From: CALMEC01 sp963765105
Lineage (GTDB): Bacteria; Actinomycetota; Thermoleophilia; Miltoncostaeales; Miltoncostaeaceae
Reading direction: 5' to 3'
Length of the DNA stretch: 64,000 bases
NCBI GenBank assembly: GCA_963765105.1
Contig: CAVXUW010000004.1
Span: 434,001 to 498,000 of the forward strand
The position numbers were made by a program, and so were the translations under genes. Shown piece by piece: positions 44,101-53,408 of the stretch. The notes beneath the pieces were generated by a model. The model was given only the letters and a program-made list of their open reading frames with translations. It searched no databases and was not told where the DNA came from. The first letter of the stretch is position 1; each line of letters opens with the position of its first letter.

Positions 44101-44469
44101 ATGCTTGCGTGTATCGGCCTCGCGATCGCAACCTATCTCACGGTCGTTCGCCTTCGGGGTGATTCACCGACATGTGTCGTCGGTGGCAGTTGCGCCACCG
44201 TTCAATCGAGCGCATACGCCGAGCTGGCCGGCATCCCGGTGCCCGTGCTGGGAATCTTTGGCTACGGGGCGCTTCTCCTCTCCAGCCTGCTCGCCGGAAA
44301 CGTGGGCCGACTCCTTGGCGTGTTTGCCGGGATTGTCGGTGTCGGGTTCTCCCTCTGGCTCACGTATGTGGAACTTTGGGTAATCGACGCGATCTGCACG
44401 TGGTGCGTGACGAGCGCCATCGTGATAACCGTTTCCGCCGCGTGCGCCACCTGGCGAGCGATACGGTAG
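44101..44469 (+). CDS. Vitamin K epoxide reductase (VKOR) family protein
   Basis: 122 residues as called. Four-helix quinone reductase with loop cysteines in DSPTCVVGGSCATVQSS and the active-site CTWC near the C-terminus. Partner of the DsbA-like protein: passes electrons to menaquinone. The called ATG falls within the first helix; the natural N-terminus probably begins upstream (RRLRIAIAM), but that stretch has no ATG, GTG or TTG before the in-frame stop at 44044, so the true start is uncertain (an ATC/ATT or CTG codon). Confidence 0.85.
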   Translation: MLACIGLAIATYLTVVRLRGDSPTCVVGGSCATVQSSAYAELAGIPVPVLGIFGYGALLLSSLLAGNVGRLLGVFAGIVGVGFSLWLTYVELWVIDAICTWCVTSAIVITVSAACATWRAIR

Positions 44470-44494
44470 ATCTCGCGCCGCACACACGGCCGCA

Positions 44495-46180
44495 CTAGGC
44501 GGTTCGAAGCCACGCCGTCGCCTGATCGCGGCGCCGTTCGAGTTGGGTGACCGTTGCCTCAGTGATGCGACCAAGCCCCACGCGGCGATTGAGCTCACCG
44601 TTGACTTGCGCGTGTGACAGGCCGGTCAGTTGCGCAATGCTCCGTGCCAGGGCGGCGTTCGCATCGCGGAGATCCGAGCGGTACTTACGGTACCCACCGG
44701 GAGGGGGCTCGTTGTCCCTGTCCGCCGCGGACGCGAAGCGCGGCAGCGGGTCAAGATCGAGAGGAACGCCCTCATCATCCTCGCGGGGGCTGGTCATTGC
44801 CGGCAGAGCGTCTTCGACGCGATGGACTGACGGAGCCCCCACCGCAACCGCCGAGACCGCGCTGAACAAGGACAATTGCTCGTCCAATGCCTCACTCACG
44901 ACCAGCTCATCGATGAGCGGCTCGTCGAGAAGCCCCTCGCCACTTCCATCGGTCCGCAGACTGTGACGGCGTTGTTTGGTGATCGCAAACGCATGGGCGC
45001 GCAGGCGGGGATCGTCGGGAATGAACATGTAGCTGGGCTGGGGACCCAAACCCCGCGTCCATCGCACCAGGCGACCGACAGCCTGGCGAAAGAAAAGCTC
45101 CGTCGTTGTGGTGCTGGCAAAGACCCCAACGCGAAGCCGAGGGATGTCGACGCCTTCCGACACCATGCGAACCGCAACCAACCACGCGTCGGTCCCATGC
45201 GTAAAGCGGGCGATCCGCTGCGACGCATCGGGGTCCTCCGAAACGACGAGCACGGGGGCCACCCCCGTGACGCGGCGAAGGACCTCGGCTATCGCCCGGG
45301 CGTGGTTCTGATCGATGGCGATCACAAGACCAGCCGCCCCGGGATGGCCGCGACGCACATCCAGTAGTTGTCGGTGAGCCCGTCTCAGAACATGGGGAAG
45401 CCACTCGCCATCGGTCGACAGTGCGGTACGAAGTCGCCTGCTCGATCGGGCCGAATCCAGAGCATCCTCGAACGACGCGCTGGAGTTTGACCCGTCGGGT
45501 TCGATCCACTCCATCTCCCCGTCCATCCGCGGAAACCGCACCGGTCGCACCACACCACGATCGGTCAGTGCCTCGCCATAGCCGTACTCGATATCGGGTT
45601 GGGCCATACCGTCGTCGTCGTAGCGCACGAAGGGAATCGCCCGGGTGTCGGAACGAAACGGCGTCCCCGAGAGGCACAATCGAACGAAGGCGCCCGCGAA
45701 CGCCGTTGTGACGCCTTCCCCCCATGCACGGTCATCACCCGCATGGTGCACCTCGTCGAGCACGACGAACGCATCATCGGCGAGGGAGCGAAAGGAAGCG
45801 GCGCTGGCGGCCACTTGCTGGTACGTCGTCACCAAGCCATGTGAATCGGCCGGCGGCATCCCGTCGCGTGTGTTCCAGCTGGTTTCCAGTTGCAGATCGA
45901 GCGCTTCGGCTGCGTCGGCCCACTGCCCCTTGAGGTGCTGGGTGGGCGCGACGACGATGAGTTTTCGGCGAGATCTGGCGGCCAGGTTTTGGCGCGCAGC
46001 CACCAAGGCCAGCGTCGTCTTGCCGGCCCCAGGCGTGGCGACGGCAAGGAAATCCGAGTGGACGCGGTCGTGGAATGCATCGAGGGCCGTCTTCTGCCAT
46101 CGGCGCAGGTTGACGGTCCTCACGTCGGTTGCGGGGTGCACGTGAGCAGCGACTGAGCTTACGGTCGGCACCGGACGCAC
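44495..46180 (-). CDS. DEAD/DEAH-box SF2 helicase
   Basis: 561 residues. Motif I ATPGAGKTT, motif II DEVHH, motif III SGTPFRSD, motif VI RQAVGRLVR, and a C-terminal accessory region of ~130 residues, acidic then basic-helical (ALARSIAQLTGLSHAQVNGELNRR). Overall like XPB/RadD-type standalone SF2 enzymes used in DNA repair. No methylase, nuclease or other defence partner adjoins, so a repair role is the default. Confidence 0.85.
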   Translation of the reverse strand: MRPVPTVSSVAAHVHPATDVRTVNLRRWQKTALDAFHDRVHSDFLAVATPGAGKTTLALVAARQNLAARSRRKLIVVAPTQHLKGQWADAAEALDLQLETSWNTRDGMPPADSHGLVTTYQQVAASAASFRSLADDAFVVLDEVHHAGDDRAWGEGVTTAFAGAFVRLCLSGTPFRSDTRAIPFVRYDDDGMAQPDIEYGYGEALTDRGVVRPVRFPRMDGEMEWIEPDGSNSSASFEDALDSARSSRRLRTALSTDGEWLPHVLRRAHRQLLDVRRGHPGAAGLVIAIDQNHARAIAEVLRRVTGVAPVLVVSEDPDASQRIARFTHGTDAWLVAVRMVSEGVDIPRLRVGVFASTTTTELFFRQAVGRLVRWTRGLGPQPSYMFIPDDPRLRAHAFAITKQRRHSLRTDGSGEGLLDEPLIDELVVSEALDEQLSLFSAVSAVAVGAPSVHRVEDALPAMTSPREDDEGVPLDLDPLPRFASAADRDNEPPPGGYRKYRSDLRDANAALARSIAQLTGLSHAQVNGELNRRVGLGRITEATVTQLERRRDQATAWLRTA

Positions 46181-46286
46181 CGCGAGCGCCGCACGGCCGA
46201 AGTAGTCAATTCCGACGAATCGGGGTAGCCTTGCGCTTCAGGCATTTGTGCCGCGATGGACCGCTCCCGTTTCCCTCGTGAAATCA

Positions 46287-46300
46287 CCCGCTTCGGCGGG
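46287..46300 (+). promoter_or_regulatory. Hairpin in the MFS gene leader
   Basis: CCCGC-TTCG-GCGGG, a perfect 5-bp stem capped by a stable UUCG tetraloop, ends 2 bp before GGAGACAAGGA, the likely ribosome site of the MFS gene. It could set access to that site or be an attenuator stem; no alternative pairing was worked out. Confidence 0.35.
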
Positions 46301-46383
46301 CGGGAGACAAGGACCACGCCACGGCACGCGCCAACAGAGACCGCTTCACTGCACACGAACGACGTGTTCTCCTGCCGCTCGCG

Positions 46384-47601
46384 TTGACGGGTTTTTTCGA
46401 GACCTACGACGTCGCATTGCTTACACTCGCGGCGCCAGTACTGGCCGAAGGCCTCGGGCAAAGCATCGGTACGTTCGCCGTCGGGGTCGCCATTATCCGA
46501 TTGGCGTCGCTCGCAAGCATCCCCGTGCTTCGCATGGCCGACCGGTGGGGGCGACGGACGTTGCTTTTCGTCTCACTGGGACTCTTCACGATCGCAACCG
46601 GCCTCACGTCGCTCGCGACGGGCATCGTCGTCTTTGTCGCGCTGCAGATGCTGGCCCGGGTCTTTTTGGCCACCGAGGCCGCGTTGGCAAACCTGGTCAT
46701 CGCCGAGGAGTTCCGGCCGCACCGGCGAGGAGCGGGAATCTCGGTCCTCGGCGTGGTGTCGGGCATAGGGTTCGGTGCCGTCGGCCTGCTGATGCTGCTC
46801 ATCCCGCTAACCACGCTGGGTTGGCGACTGTTCTATCTGTTTGCGTTGATTCCGCTCGGGATCGTGGTGTACCTACGACGCAACCTTCAGGAGACACGTG
46901 CATTTGTCGTAGCCCGAACACAACACCGTCTCCAAGAGTCGTTCTGGCCGCGCGTTGGCGCGGTCCACCGCCGTACGCTCCTCAAGACCGTCGCTCTGGT
47001 GAGCGCATTTGGCTTTGGCCAAACGTCGGCGTTTTTCTATGCGGCTGACCTGGCCCAGAACACATATGGGTGGAGCGACCGCTTTACCTGGATCGTGATC
47101 GCCGCCGGCGTCTTCGGCGTCGTGGGATTTCTCCTCGGCGGGCCGGTCAGCGACCGCACCGGTCGACGGCCGATAGTGGCGGTTGCCTACATCCTTGGCG
47201 CCGTGGGGACCGTGCTGATCTTTACCGGTCAGCGTTCATTGTTCATCCCCGGGTTCTTTCTCAACGTTGCTGCCGGGGCATGCTTCGTTACCGTCACCCT
47301 CGCCTACGCCGCTGAGCTCTTCCCCACCGAACTCCGGGCCACGCTGAGCTCCATTGTCATTTCCTGCCAAGTGGCTGCAGGTTCGCTCGGCCTTGCTCTC
47401 CTCGGCGCGTTGTCGGGAGTCGTGGATACGTCATTGGCCATGTTGATCCTGGGTGGCGCGCTCATCGCTGCCATCTTCTTGCTTCGTGGCCTCCCCGAAA
47501 CGCAGGGCCGCAACCTGATCACTGCTGATGATGCGCCTCCCGAGACAGCCGACCTGCCTCACGTCGTCGTGCCCGTGCGTGAGGTCCTGCCCCAGAACTA
47601 G
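46384..47601 (+). CDS. MFS transporter, start codon uncertain
   Basis: 405 residues from TTG 46384. Twelve-helix major facilitator with the loop 2-3 motif RMADRWGRRTLL and its repeat GGPVSDRTGRRPIV; the RTEFR-like ELFPTELRATLSS places it near sugar/metabolite transporters. The called TTG lies inside the first helix. The frame continues upstream in MFS-like sequence (ARANRDRFTAHERRVLLPLA) to an ACG at 46321 that has AAGGA 7 nt upstream, but offers no ATG/GTG/TTG. The real start may therefore be ACG, or an ATG mutated or misread. Confidence 0.8.
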   Translation: MTGFFETYDVALLTLAAPVLAEGLGQSIGTFAVGVAIIRLASLASIPVLRMADRWGRRTLLFVSLGLFTIATGLTSLATGIVVFVALQMLARVFLATEAALANLVIAEEFRPHRRGAGISVLGVVSGIGFGAVGLLMLLIPLTTLGWRLFYLFALIPLGIVVYLRRNLQETRAFVVARTQHRLQESFWPRVGAVHRRTLLKTVALVSAFGFGQTSAFFYAADLAQNTYGWSDRFTWIVIAAGVFGVVGFLLGGPVSDRTGRRPIVAVAYILGAVGTVLIFTGQRSLFIPGFFLNVAAGACFVTVTLAYAAELFPTELRATLSSIVISCQVAAGSLGLALLGALSGVVDTSLAMLILGGALIAAIFLLRGLPETQGRNLITADDAPPETADLPHVVVPVREVLPQN

Positions 47602-48467
47602 CCGTTTTCCCCAGGTCGGCTCGTCAGCTCCCGGTAGAGGGGCAGGATGGTCTCGAGCGCGACGACGGTTGACAGCTGCGGAAGAGTGATGCGCTGGGGC
47701 GCGTGCGCACTCAACGCGATGCTCCCGGTACGTTGCGCCGTGCCGATGCGCGCATTGAACCGGACCATGGTCGCATCGTCCGTGGTGACCGTCATCTGGG
47801 TTTCGCCCACGCGAAAGACCTCCACCGCCACTCCGTCGACGACATCACGACGCAAAAACGCGTTGTCACCCTGCCGAATGAGTGGCGGATTCTCGGGCTT
47901 TGGCGCGGCAAGCTTTGAGCACCGCAATCGATTGGTCGATCGGACCGGCGTCAAGCGCCGCCGTCCGCGACACCCACGCGACCCCTGGACGCTTTCGCTG
48001 AGCCATAGCCTCTGTCAGACCAGGGATATCGCCTTCATCGATGGCCGCCTTCTGCCAGGCGAGTTGTCGCCCCTTGGTGAGGGCCCCTTCCGGTGACTCC
48101 ACTTGAAGAAGCGTGGTTCCCGCTGCTCGTTCGAAAGTTGATCTGGCCGGTCATCACGAGCGTTCGTCCATCCGGGAGAGGATTGCGAAGGACAAATCGT
48201 GCGCCACCCTTGCGAGTGTTGTTGGGCAAGACCCGGGCAAGAGTCTGGCTCTGAAATCGGGTGAGGGGTGTGCCTCGCGCCGGGTGCGTCCGATGGTTGG
48301 GGCGCCGACGAAGAGGAGCCACCGCATCCCGCAACGAGTGGCGCAACCAGACCGACGAGGATGATGCGTCCGTTTACGTCGGTCGGTGGCGTGGCCCCTC
48401 CGCCGCATGCCGCAAAGACCAGGGACATGACAAGCAACGGGAGGCGTTGTGCGAGTCGTCGCCCCAT
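47598..48467 (-). pseudogene. Secreted lipoprotein gene broken by about three frameshifts
   Basis: One minus-strand gene appears split over three or four frames: a signal region from ATG 48467 (RLPLLVMSLVFAACGGG), then TLARVLPNNTRKGGARFVL and PDGRTLVMTGQINF, then ERAAGTTLLQVESPEGALTK to AVLKACRAK, and a C-terminal piece PLIRQGDNAFLRRD to the stop. Breaks lie near 48270, 48140 and 47920. The order suggests an envelope lipoprotein, perhaps LppX/LprG-like, but I do not recognise it with certainty. The signal region oddly contains a second lipobox-like LVAPLVAGCGG. Its end overlaps the MFS stop. Confidence 0.5.
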
Positions 48468-48586
48468 CGCGGATGAAGCCAGAAATCCCCACCCACGACT
48501 CTCGCCAGAGCCGAACGCCCTCCGTAACACGTCATGGTTGGCAGCACCGAGTCTTGTCTCCGATCGCGAAACGGGCCGAAGGCGCT

Positions 48587-49033
48587 CTAACCGAGGAGTT
48601 CGACGAGGTCGAGCACGTTTTGGAACGTCGCGCCTTGAGCCGCTTGGCGCAAGATGTCGGCAGGCAGGCCGTCAATGGCGGCCGCACGTTCGGCGTCGGC
48701 GATCGACCGCTCAAGCCCGCGACGCGTCGCGCGGTCGAGCTCGTCCGTATCGAGCCGGTACTTCGTGGCAAACGCCGCCCGTGAGGACTCACTCGCCAGT
48801 GCCAGGACAAGCTCCTCCCGGGGGACCCCCACGTCACAGGCAGCACCGTCGAGCGCCGACAGAATCACTCGCTGAGCAGTCTCTTCAAGGTCATTGGGAT
48901 TGGTCCACTCTCGTGACGCGCACGGATTGGCAAAAACCGGGTCGTCCGAGGTACCCCCACCCAAGGCCAGGTACGTGCCCGGCAGCGCGATCCCGACAAC
49001 CAGTGCGCCCGCCACTGCCCACCGCGACTTCAC
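48587..49033 (-). CDS. Hypothetical membrane-anchored or secreted protein
   Basis: 148 residues. N-terminal hydrophobic segment (WAVAGALVVGIALPGTYLAL) then a soluble helical domain rich in Ala, Asp and Glu, with two cysteines (about 38 and 66) that could form a disulfide outside the cell. No family recognised. The start overlaps the stop of the MFS gene (ATGA), so it is probably made with that transporter. Confidence 0.65.
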   Translation of the reverse strand: MKSRWAVAGALVVGIALPGTYLALGGGTSDDPVFANPCASREWTNPNDLEETAQRVILSALDGAACDVGVPREELVLALASESSRAAFATKYRLDTDELDRATRRGLERSIADAERAAAIDGLPADILRQAAQGATFQNVLDLVELLG

Positions 49034-50400
49034 AGTCTCACCTGGCGCGCCAAAGCGATCGGAACAAGCCCCGCCAGGGCGAACAACGCCGCAAACAGAA
49101 ATGACCGTGAGAACGAACTCGTAGCGGCCGAGTCGAGGCGTTCGTCCAGACGGTCGGCCAGCCCGGCAAGTGCAGGGCGTTCGTCCGTGTCGGCGTCAAT
49201 GGCGTTGATGGTGCGACGTACGTCCGGCAGACGCCCCGGCTCACGCCGCACATCCGCGGCAAGACGCGTGGCGAGCGTGAGCTTGGTGGACGGGGTGATG
49301 TCGGCGGCGAGGACAAGCTGCACGCCCCGTTGTTCCGCCTGGGAACGCTGCCGGTCAAGGTCGGCAACGAACACCGGGGCCAGGAGGAGAAGTCCAAGGA
49401 CGATTCCCGCGTGCCGTGATGCGATTGTGACCCCACCGTGGAGCGCTTGGCGTGACCGACCCGCAAGGGCGGCTTCCGTCAGCGCGCCAAACGACAGGGC
49501 CAAACCAATACCCACGAGCACCTGCGCGGGCACCGTCCACCACCACCCGGACCCCGGCATGACCCCCAACGCCGCGAGGCCCCCGGCACCCACGAGCGCA
49601 CCCGCGGCAGCACGGACCCGGGCGCTCCCAACGCGCCGTTCGAGTGGCCCCGCGGCGATTGACGCCGCCGGAAGTACCGACACCACAAGCGCGGCGGCTA
49701 TCGGGGACAGGCGCCACCCTTCGATGAGCAGCAGGACGATCAGAAACAGCGCCGCCGTGAGTCCGGCAGACAACAGGGCGAGGGCGACGTTTGCCGCAAG
49801 GTGAGGCCGGCCCGACGCCACAGGGGCCGTTGTCTCACGATCGAATCCGATGAGCACGAGCGCAGCCAGTGCCAACGGCACCTGCAACGCGAAGACCGCC
49901 TGCCAGGACAACAGTTGGGTGACCACTCCACCAACCGCCGGGCCGAGCGCCGCACCCGCGACACCGGCAATGGCCCACAGGCGCGCTGCCTCACGATCCC
50001 CCCCGCCGAGGGTGGGAAGAAGCTCAAGCGCCGCGCACACGGCAACGGCCCCGGCGAGCCCTTGTCCCACGCGGGCGCCGATCAGCACACCAAGCGAGGG
50101 TGCCAGTGCGCAAACGAGGGAGGCAAGCGCGAAGAGGCCGATGCCCAGGGAACAGAGCCGAGCGGCACCAATGCGCCGAACGAGCAGTGCCGACGGAATA
50201 GCCGCTAGCGCAAGAGCAAGGTTGTACGCGGTAACGACCCAAGCGACCTCCGCGACGGTCGTGGAGAACTCTCGGTAGATGGCCGGCAGGGCGAGAATGA
50301 CCACCGCCGCGTCAGCCAAGACCAACCCCACCACAAACGCCACCGCACGACGACGACCGCGTGCTCCACCTGGCTGGGCATGTGAACTCACGGGGCCCAT
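49030..50400 (-). CDS. MFS transporter, DHA2-like drug exporter
   Basis: 456 residues from ATG 50400 (50412 possible). About twelve to fourteen hydrophobic segments. ADAAVVILALPAI in TM1 and WVVTAYNLALA match DHA2 exporters; LGPAVGGVVTQLLSWQAVFALQVP is the motif C/loop region. A hydrophilic stretch (about 370-430) precedes the last helix, unusual for the family. Substrate unknown. Confidence 0.82.
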   Translation of the reverse strand: MGPVSSHAQPGGARGRRRAVAFVVGLVLADAAVVILALPAIYREFSTTVAEVAWVVTAYNLALALAAIPSALLVRRIGAARLCSLGIGLFALASLVCALAPSLGVLIGARVGQGLAGAVAVCAALELLPTLGGGDREAARLWAIAGVAGAALGPAVGGVVTQLLSWQAVFALQVPLALAALVLIGFDRETTAPVASGRPHLAANVALALLSAGLTAALFLIVLLLIEGWRLSPIAAALVVSVLPAASIAAGPLERRVGSARVRAAAGALVGAGGLAALGVMPGSGWWWTVPAQVLVGIGLALSFGALTEAALAGRSRQALHGGVTIASRHAGIVLGLLLLAPVFVADLDRQRSQAEQRGVQLVLAADITPSTKLTLATRLAADVRREPGRLPDVRRTINAIDADTDERPALAGLADRLDERLDSAATSSFSRSFLFAALFALAGLVPIALARQVRL

Positions 50401-50511
50401 TGTGCCCCACACCGTGTGCTGCTCCGTCCCGAAGCGGCGTCCTTAACCAACCCCTTACCGACCAGGGCGGCAGGCCTGGACGCAAGGACCTGACAGGGTT
50501 AGGTTCGCTCG

Positions 50512-50940
50512 ATGGATATGCACCCGTCCCAACCACCGGTCCGTCAGTTGCGCCTCGTCGTTGAGGTCGACAACTTCCCAAAAGCACTCGCGTTCTACCG
50601 CGATGCCCTCGGCCTTCCCGAGCGGGCCGCGTTCACCGGTGCCGGAGATGCACGCGTCGTCATCCTCGACGCCGGCCAAGCCACGCTTGAGCTGGTCAAC
50701 TCCGCACAGAAACGAATGATCGACGAGGTCGAGGTCGGCCATCAGATCAGCCCAAAGATTCGGGTGGCATTCGAAGTGAACGACACCACGACGATGACGT
50801 CGGTGCTCATCGATGCCGGGGCCACCCTCATCGCACCTCCCACGACGACTCCCTGGCGTTCACTCAACTCGCGACTCGACGCGCCAGCCGATCTCCAGAT
50901 CACTCTCTTCGAGGAGCGTGCCCCGGACTCGGCTCTCTAA
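50512..50940 (+). CDS. VOC family protein (glyoxalase/bleomycin resistance-like)
   Basis: 142 residues. Single VOC chain: VRQLRLVVEVDNFPKALAFYRDALGLPE at the start, ARVVILDAGQATLELVN in the middle and SRLDAPADLQITLFEE at the end. One expected metal His is replaced in the first strand (QLRLVVEV), so it may not be a metal enzyme. ATG 50512 or 50518. Divergent from the MFS exporter. Confidence 0.82.
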   Translation: MDMHPSQPPVRQLRLVVEVDNFPKALAFYRDALGLPERAAFTGAGDARVVILDAGQATLELVNSAQKRMIDEVEVGHQISPKIRVAFEVNDTTTMTSVLIDAGATLIAPPTTTPWRSLNSRLDAPADLQITLFEERAPDSAL

Positions 50941-50978
50941 GAACCCGCGGTCCGGGCGCCGTTCCAAACTCGCGTCAG

Positions 50979-52085
50979 TCACATGTCGATATCGGCGTAG
51001 AGGGCGGCGTGATCGCTGGCGGCATGCACGGCTCTCGTCATGGTTGGATAGTGCGGGAAGAGGGTGCCGTTGGTTCCCCCCCAAACCCCTTGGCGAAACA
51101 CCCCTCCCCCTGTCACACGCGCGAACATGGCGGGAGAGAGAAGGACGTAGTCCAGCTTCTGGCCTTTGGTCCCGTTCGCATACGTGCCGGGGCGGCCATC
51201 CGACACAAACGCGGGATGCTCACTGATGTCACGAAGGTCCGTGCGGAAAAGCGGGGCGAGCGGACGGGCGTCGGGAGTGTCGTTGAGATCGCCGCAGACG
51301 ACAACGTTACCCTCGCCTTCCTTCCGTAGGCGGCGGTAGATCTGCGCGATGCGGCGGGCCTGGCGCTCACGAAGCGCGTTCGATGAACGTGTCGAGCCAT
51401 AGCCCTTGCTCTTGAGGTGGTTGACCAGCACAACGACCCGTGCGCCACCCGGGGTCGCAATACGGTACTCGGGACAGTCGCGACTAAAGATGCGGCCCGT
51501 TGCGTCGAGGTCGTCGACATGGGAGCGGACCGACTCGATCTCATACTCAGCTCGGGTCATCAAACCGACGTCGATGCCGCGCTCGTCGTTGCCATCGATA
51601 ACCATGACGTGGTCGTATGGTCGGCCGCCAACCGCCTCGAGCATCCGTGAGGAGAATCGCCGGAGTGTGATGCGATTTTCGGCCTCGACCACACCGAGCA
51701 CATCTGCTCCAACGTCGCGGATGACCATCGCCGTGTGTTCCGTCGCGCGAGCGTTGACCGTCTCGGTCTTGAGCTCGACCCATCCCAGCCAGTCGGTTCG
51801 TCCGTCCGCAACGACATCAAGTGAACCCGCGGATCGCCGCACCAATCGCCCGCGGTTTTGTCGCAGGATCGCCCACTCCCCAGCGTCATCGCGTTTCTCA
51901 AGGCCGAGCTCCACAAGTAAACGTCGAATTGATCGCTTGATCGGGGCCGTGTAGGTCACTTCGTTGAGAAGGGAACTCAGCTGCTCGTAGCGCTCGAGCA
52001 CTCCCCGCCCGTCACTCCATGTCTCTTGGTTCAGTGCTTTGGCTCGCGAGAACAGGTTCTCCACGTTGAACGCCGCAACACGCAT
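50979..52085 (-). CDS. Endonuclease/exonuclease/phosphatase family protein
   Basis: 368 residues from ATG 52085, with AGGAGG upstream. Motifs: AAFNVENLF (Asn), GVVEAENRI (catalytic Glu), VVVLVNHLKSKG, VVVCGDLNDTPDARPL (Asp/Asn) and AASDHAALYADI (His). These are the metal and catalytic residues of the EEP superfamily. No signal peptide, so presumably cytoplasmic. Substrate (DNA, lipid or nucleotide phosphate) not predictable. Confidence 0.85.
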   Translation of the reverse strand: MRVAAFNVENLFSRAKALNQETWSDGRGVLERYEQLSSLLNEVTYTAPIKRSIRRLLVELGLEKRDDAGEWAILRQNRGRLVRRSAGSLDVVADGRTDWLGWVELKTETVNARATEHTAMVIRDVGADVLGVVEAENRITLRRFSSRMLEAVGGRPYDHVMVIDGNDERGIDVGLMTRAEYEIESVRSHVDDLDATGRIFSRDCPEYRIATPGGARVVVLVNHLKSKGYGSTRSSNALRERQARRIAQIYRRLRKEGEGNVVVCGDLNDTPDARPLAPLFRTDLRDISEHPAFVSDGRPGTYANGTKGQKLDYVLLSPAMFARVTGGGVFRQGVWGGTNGTLFPHYPTMTRAVHAASDHAALYADIDM

Positions 52086-52172
52086 CGCGGTCACCTCCTG
52101 GCGTCGTTGCCACCGCACGACGTATGACGGTCACGGTGGCGTGGTTCCGTGAGTTCGTCTGCTCGTACCAGC

Positions 52173-52442
52173 TTAGGCTTCCGACTCTGTGTCATCACCG
52201 TCGATCGGGGCGGCAAGTACCTGTTTGGCCAGCTCTAGGTCATCCTCATGAACCAGGACCTGCTGAGGAGCAAACTGGTCACGGGCGAGATTTCGCCCCG
52301 CGGCAAGCACGTCGTCAATACCACCGCGAGTCGTAAAGCCGAGACCGGCGGCGATGCACCGAACGTCGTACTCGCGCAAGAGCGCACAGACCATCTCGGC
52401 CTCCATGCCGCTCTCCACACGCATAAGGTGGACCAGGCCCAT
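52173..52442 (-). CDS. DUF2007-like putative signal-transducing protein
   Basis: 89 residues from ATG 52442. Pattern MGLVHLMRVESGMEAEMVCALLREYDVRC then QQVLVHEDDLELAKQVL is characteristic of DUF2007 proteins (small ACT-like fold, 'putative signal transducing'). A longer upstream frame lacks this character. No partners visible. Confidence 0.75.
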   Translation of the reverse strand: MGLVHLMRVESGMEAEMVCALLREYDVRCIAAGLGFTTRGGIDDVLAAGRNLARDQFAPQQVLVHEDDLELAKQVLAAPIDGDDTESEA

Positions 52443-52688
52443 TTCCCGATCTAGGAGATCATGGCGCGTTGCACGCCCACTTCGTCGCAACTCACGATGT
52501 TCCCGAGCCGCCGGGCAGGTGGCATGACGGGTTGGCCATCTGCGGTGCATCATCACATCGGCGTGAGCACCCGTCAACGTGGCGCTCGTTCCAATCCCAC
52601 GGCGAACGCAGACCGCTAACCCGATCACGCCGCGCGCGGAGTAGGCTCGCGCTACCTGCCCGGGTGTTTCCCACGCCCGGGCGGGCCT

Positions 52689-53335
52689 TCACGCTACCTT
52701 CCTGATCACCAAATGCGCCGCCTTTGTAGACGGCAAGTATTCTGCGCATTCATAGCCGAGCGCTTTCAGATCAATTCCGGCAAACAGCGGCTCGCCGTTG
52801 CCGAGCAGAACGGGCGAGACCGCGATATGCATCTCGTCGATCAGTCCGGCTTTCAAATAGTGCCGAACCGTGGCCGGGCCGCCGCCGATGCGCACATCCT
52901 TGTCTCCCGCCGCATGTTTGGCGCGGGCGAGCGCTTCCTGGATACCGCCAGTAACGAAGTGAAAACGTTGTCGCCCTCCATCTCGAGCGGCACTCTCTCA
53001 TGGTGGGTCAGCACAAACACCGACACGTGATAGGGAGGGTTCGGCCCCCACCAGCCCTTCCATTCCCCGTCCGGCCAAGGCCCGCGCACCGGGCCGAACA
53101 TGTTGCGGCCCATGATCCATGCGCCGACATTCTCCATGCTCGTTTCGGCAAAATCGTTGTCGATTCCCGTCTCGCCCTCGCCGTCTCCGAACAGTTTCTG
53201 AAAAGTTCGCGTCGGATAGAACCATTGGTGCAGCTGTGTGCCGCCGACGCCGAGCGGCTTATCGAGACTCTGATCCGCCCCGGCGCCGAAGCCGTCGGCG
53301 GAAATCGTAAAAGCGTTGACGCGAACTTTGCCCAT
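52689..53335 (-). pseudogene. RibD C-terminal/dihydrofolate reductase family protein, frameshifted
   Basis: Two frames together give a normal ~215-residue protein: GKVRVNAFTISADGFGAGAD, ENVGAWIMGRNMFGPVRGPW, PPYHVSVFVLTHHERVPLEM, then after the break DVRIGGGPATVRHYLKAGLIDEMHIAVSPVLLG to LVIRKVA. Adding one T near 52959 restores FTFVTGGIQEALARAKHAAG between the halves, so a single-base loss is responsible. Wording of the protein resembles proteobacterial homologues and the DNA is a little less GC-rich than its neighbours, hinting at transfer. Confidence 0.75.
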
Positions 53336-53408
53336 GGCGGAACTCCCCTGGCATCTCCACGAAGAACACTATTCCGGAGCGGTTAGTGTCAGGCGGGTGG
53401 CTTCTATC

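Noticed and set aside
44495..46180. Standalone SF2 helicase as a phage-defence component.
   Set aside because: No nuclease, methylase or other defence gene is adjacent; repair helicases of this size are common.
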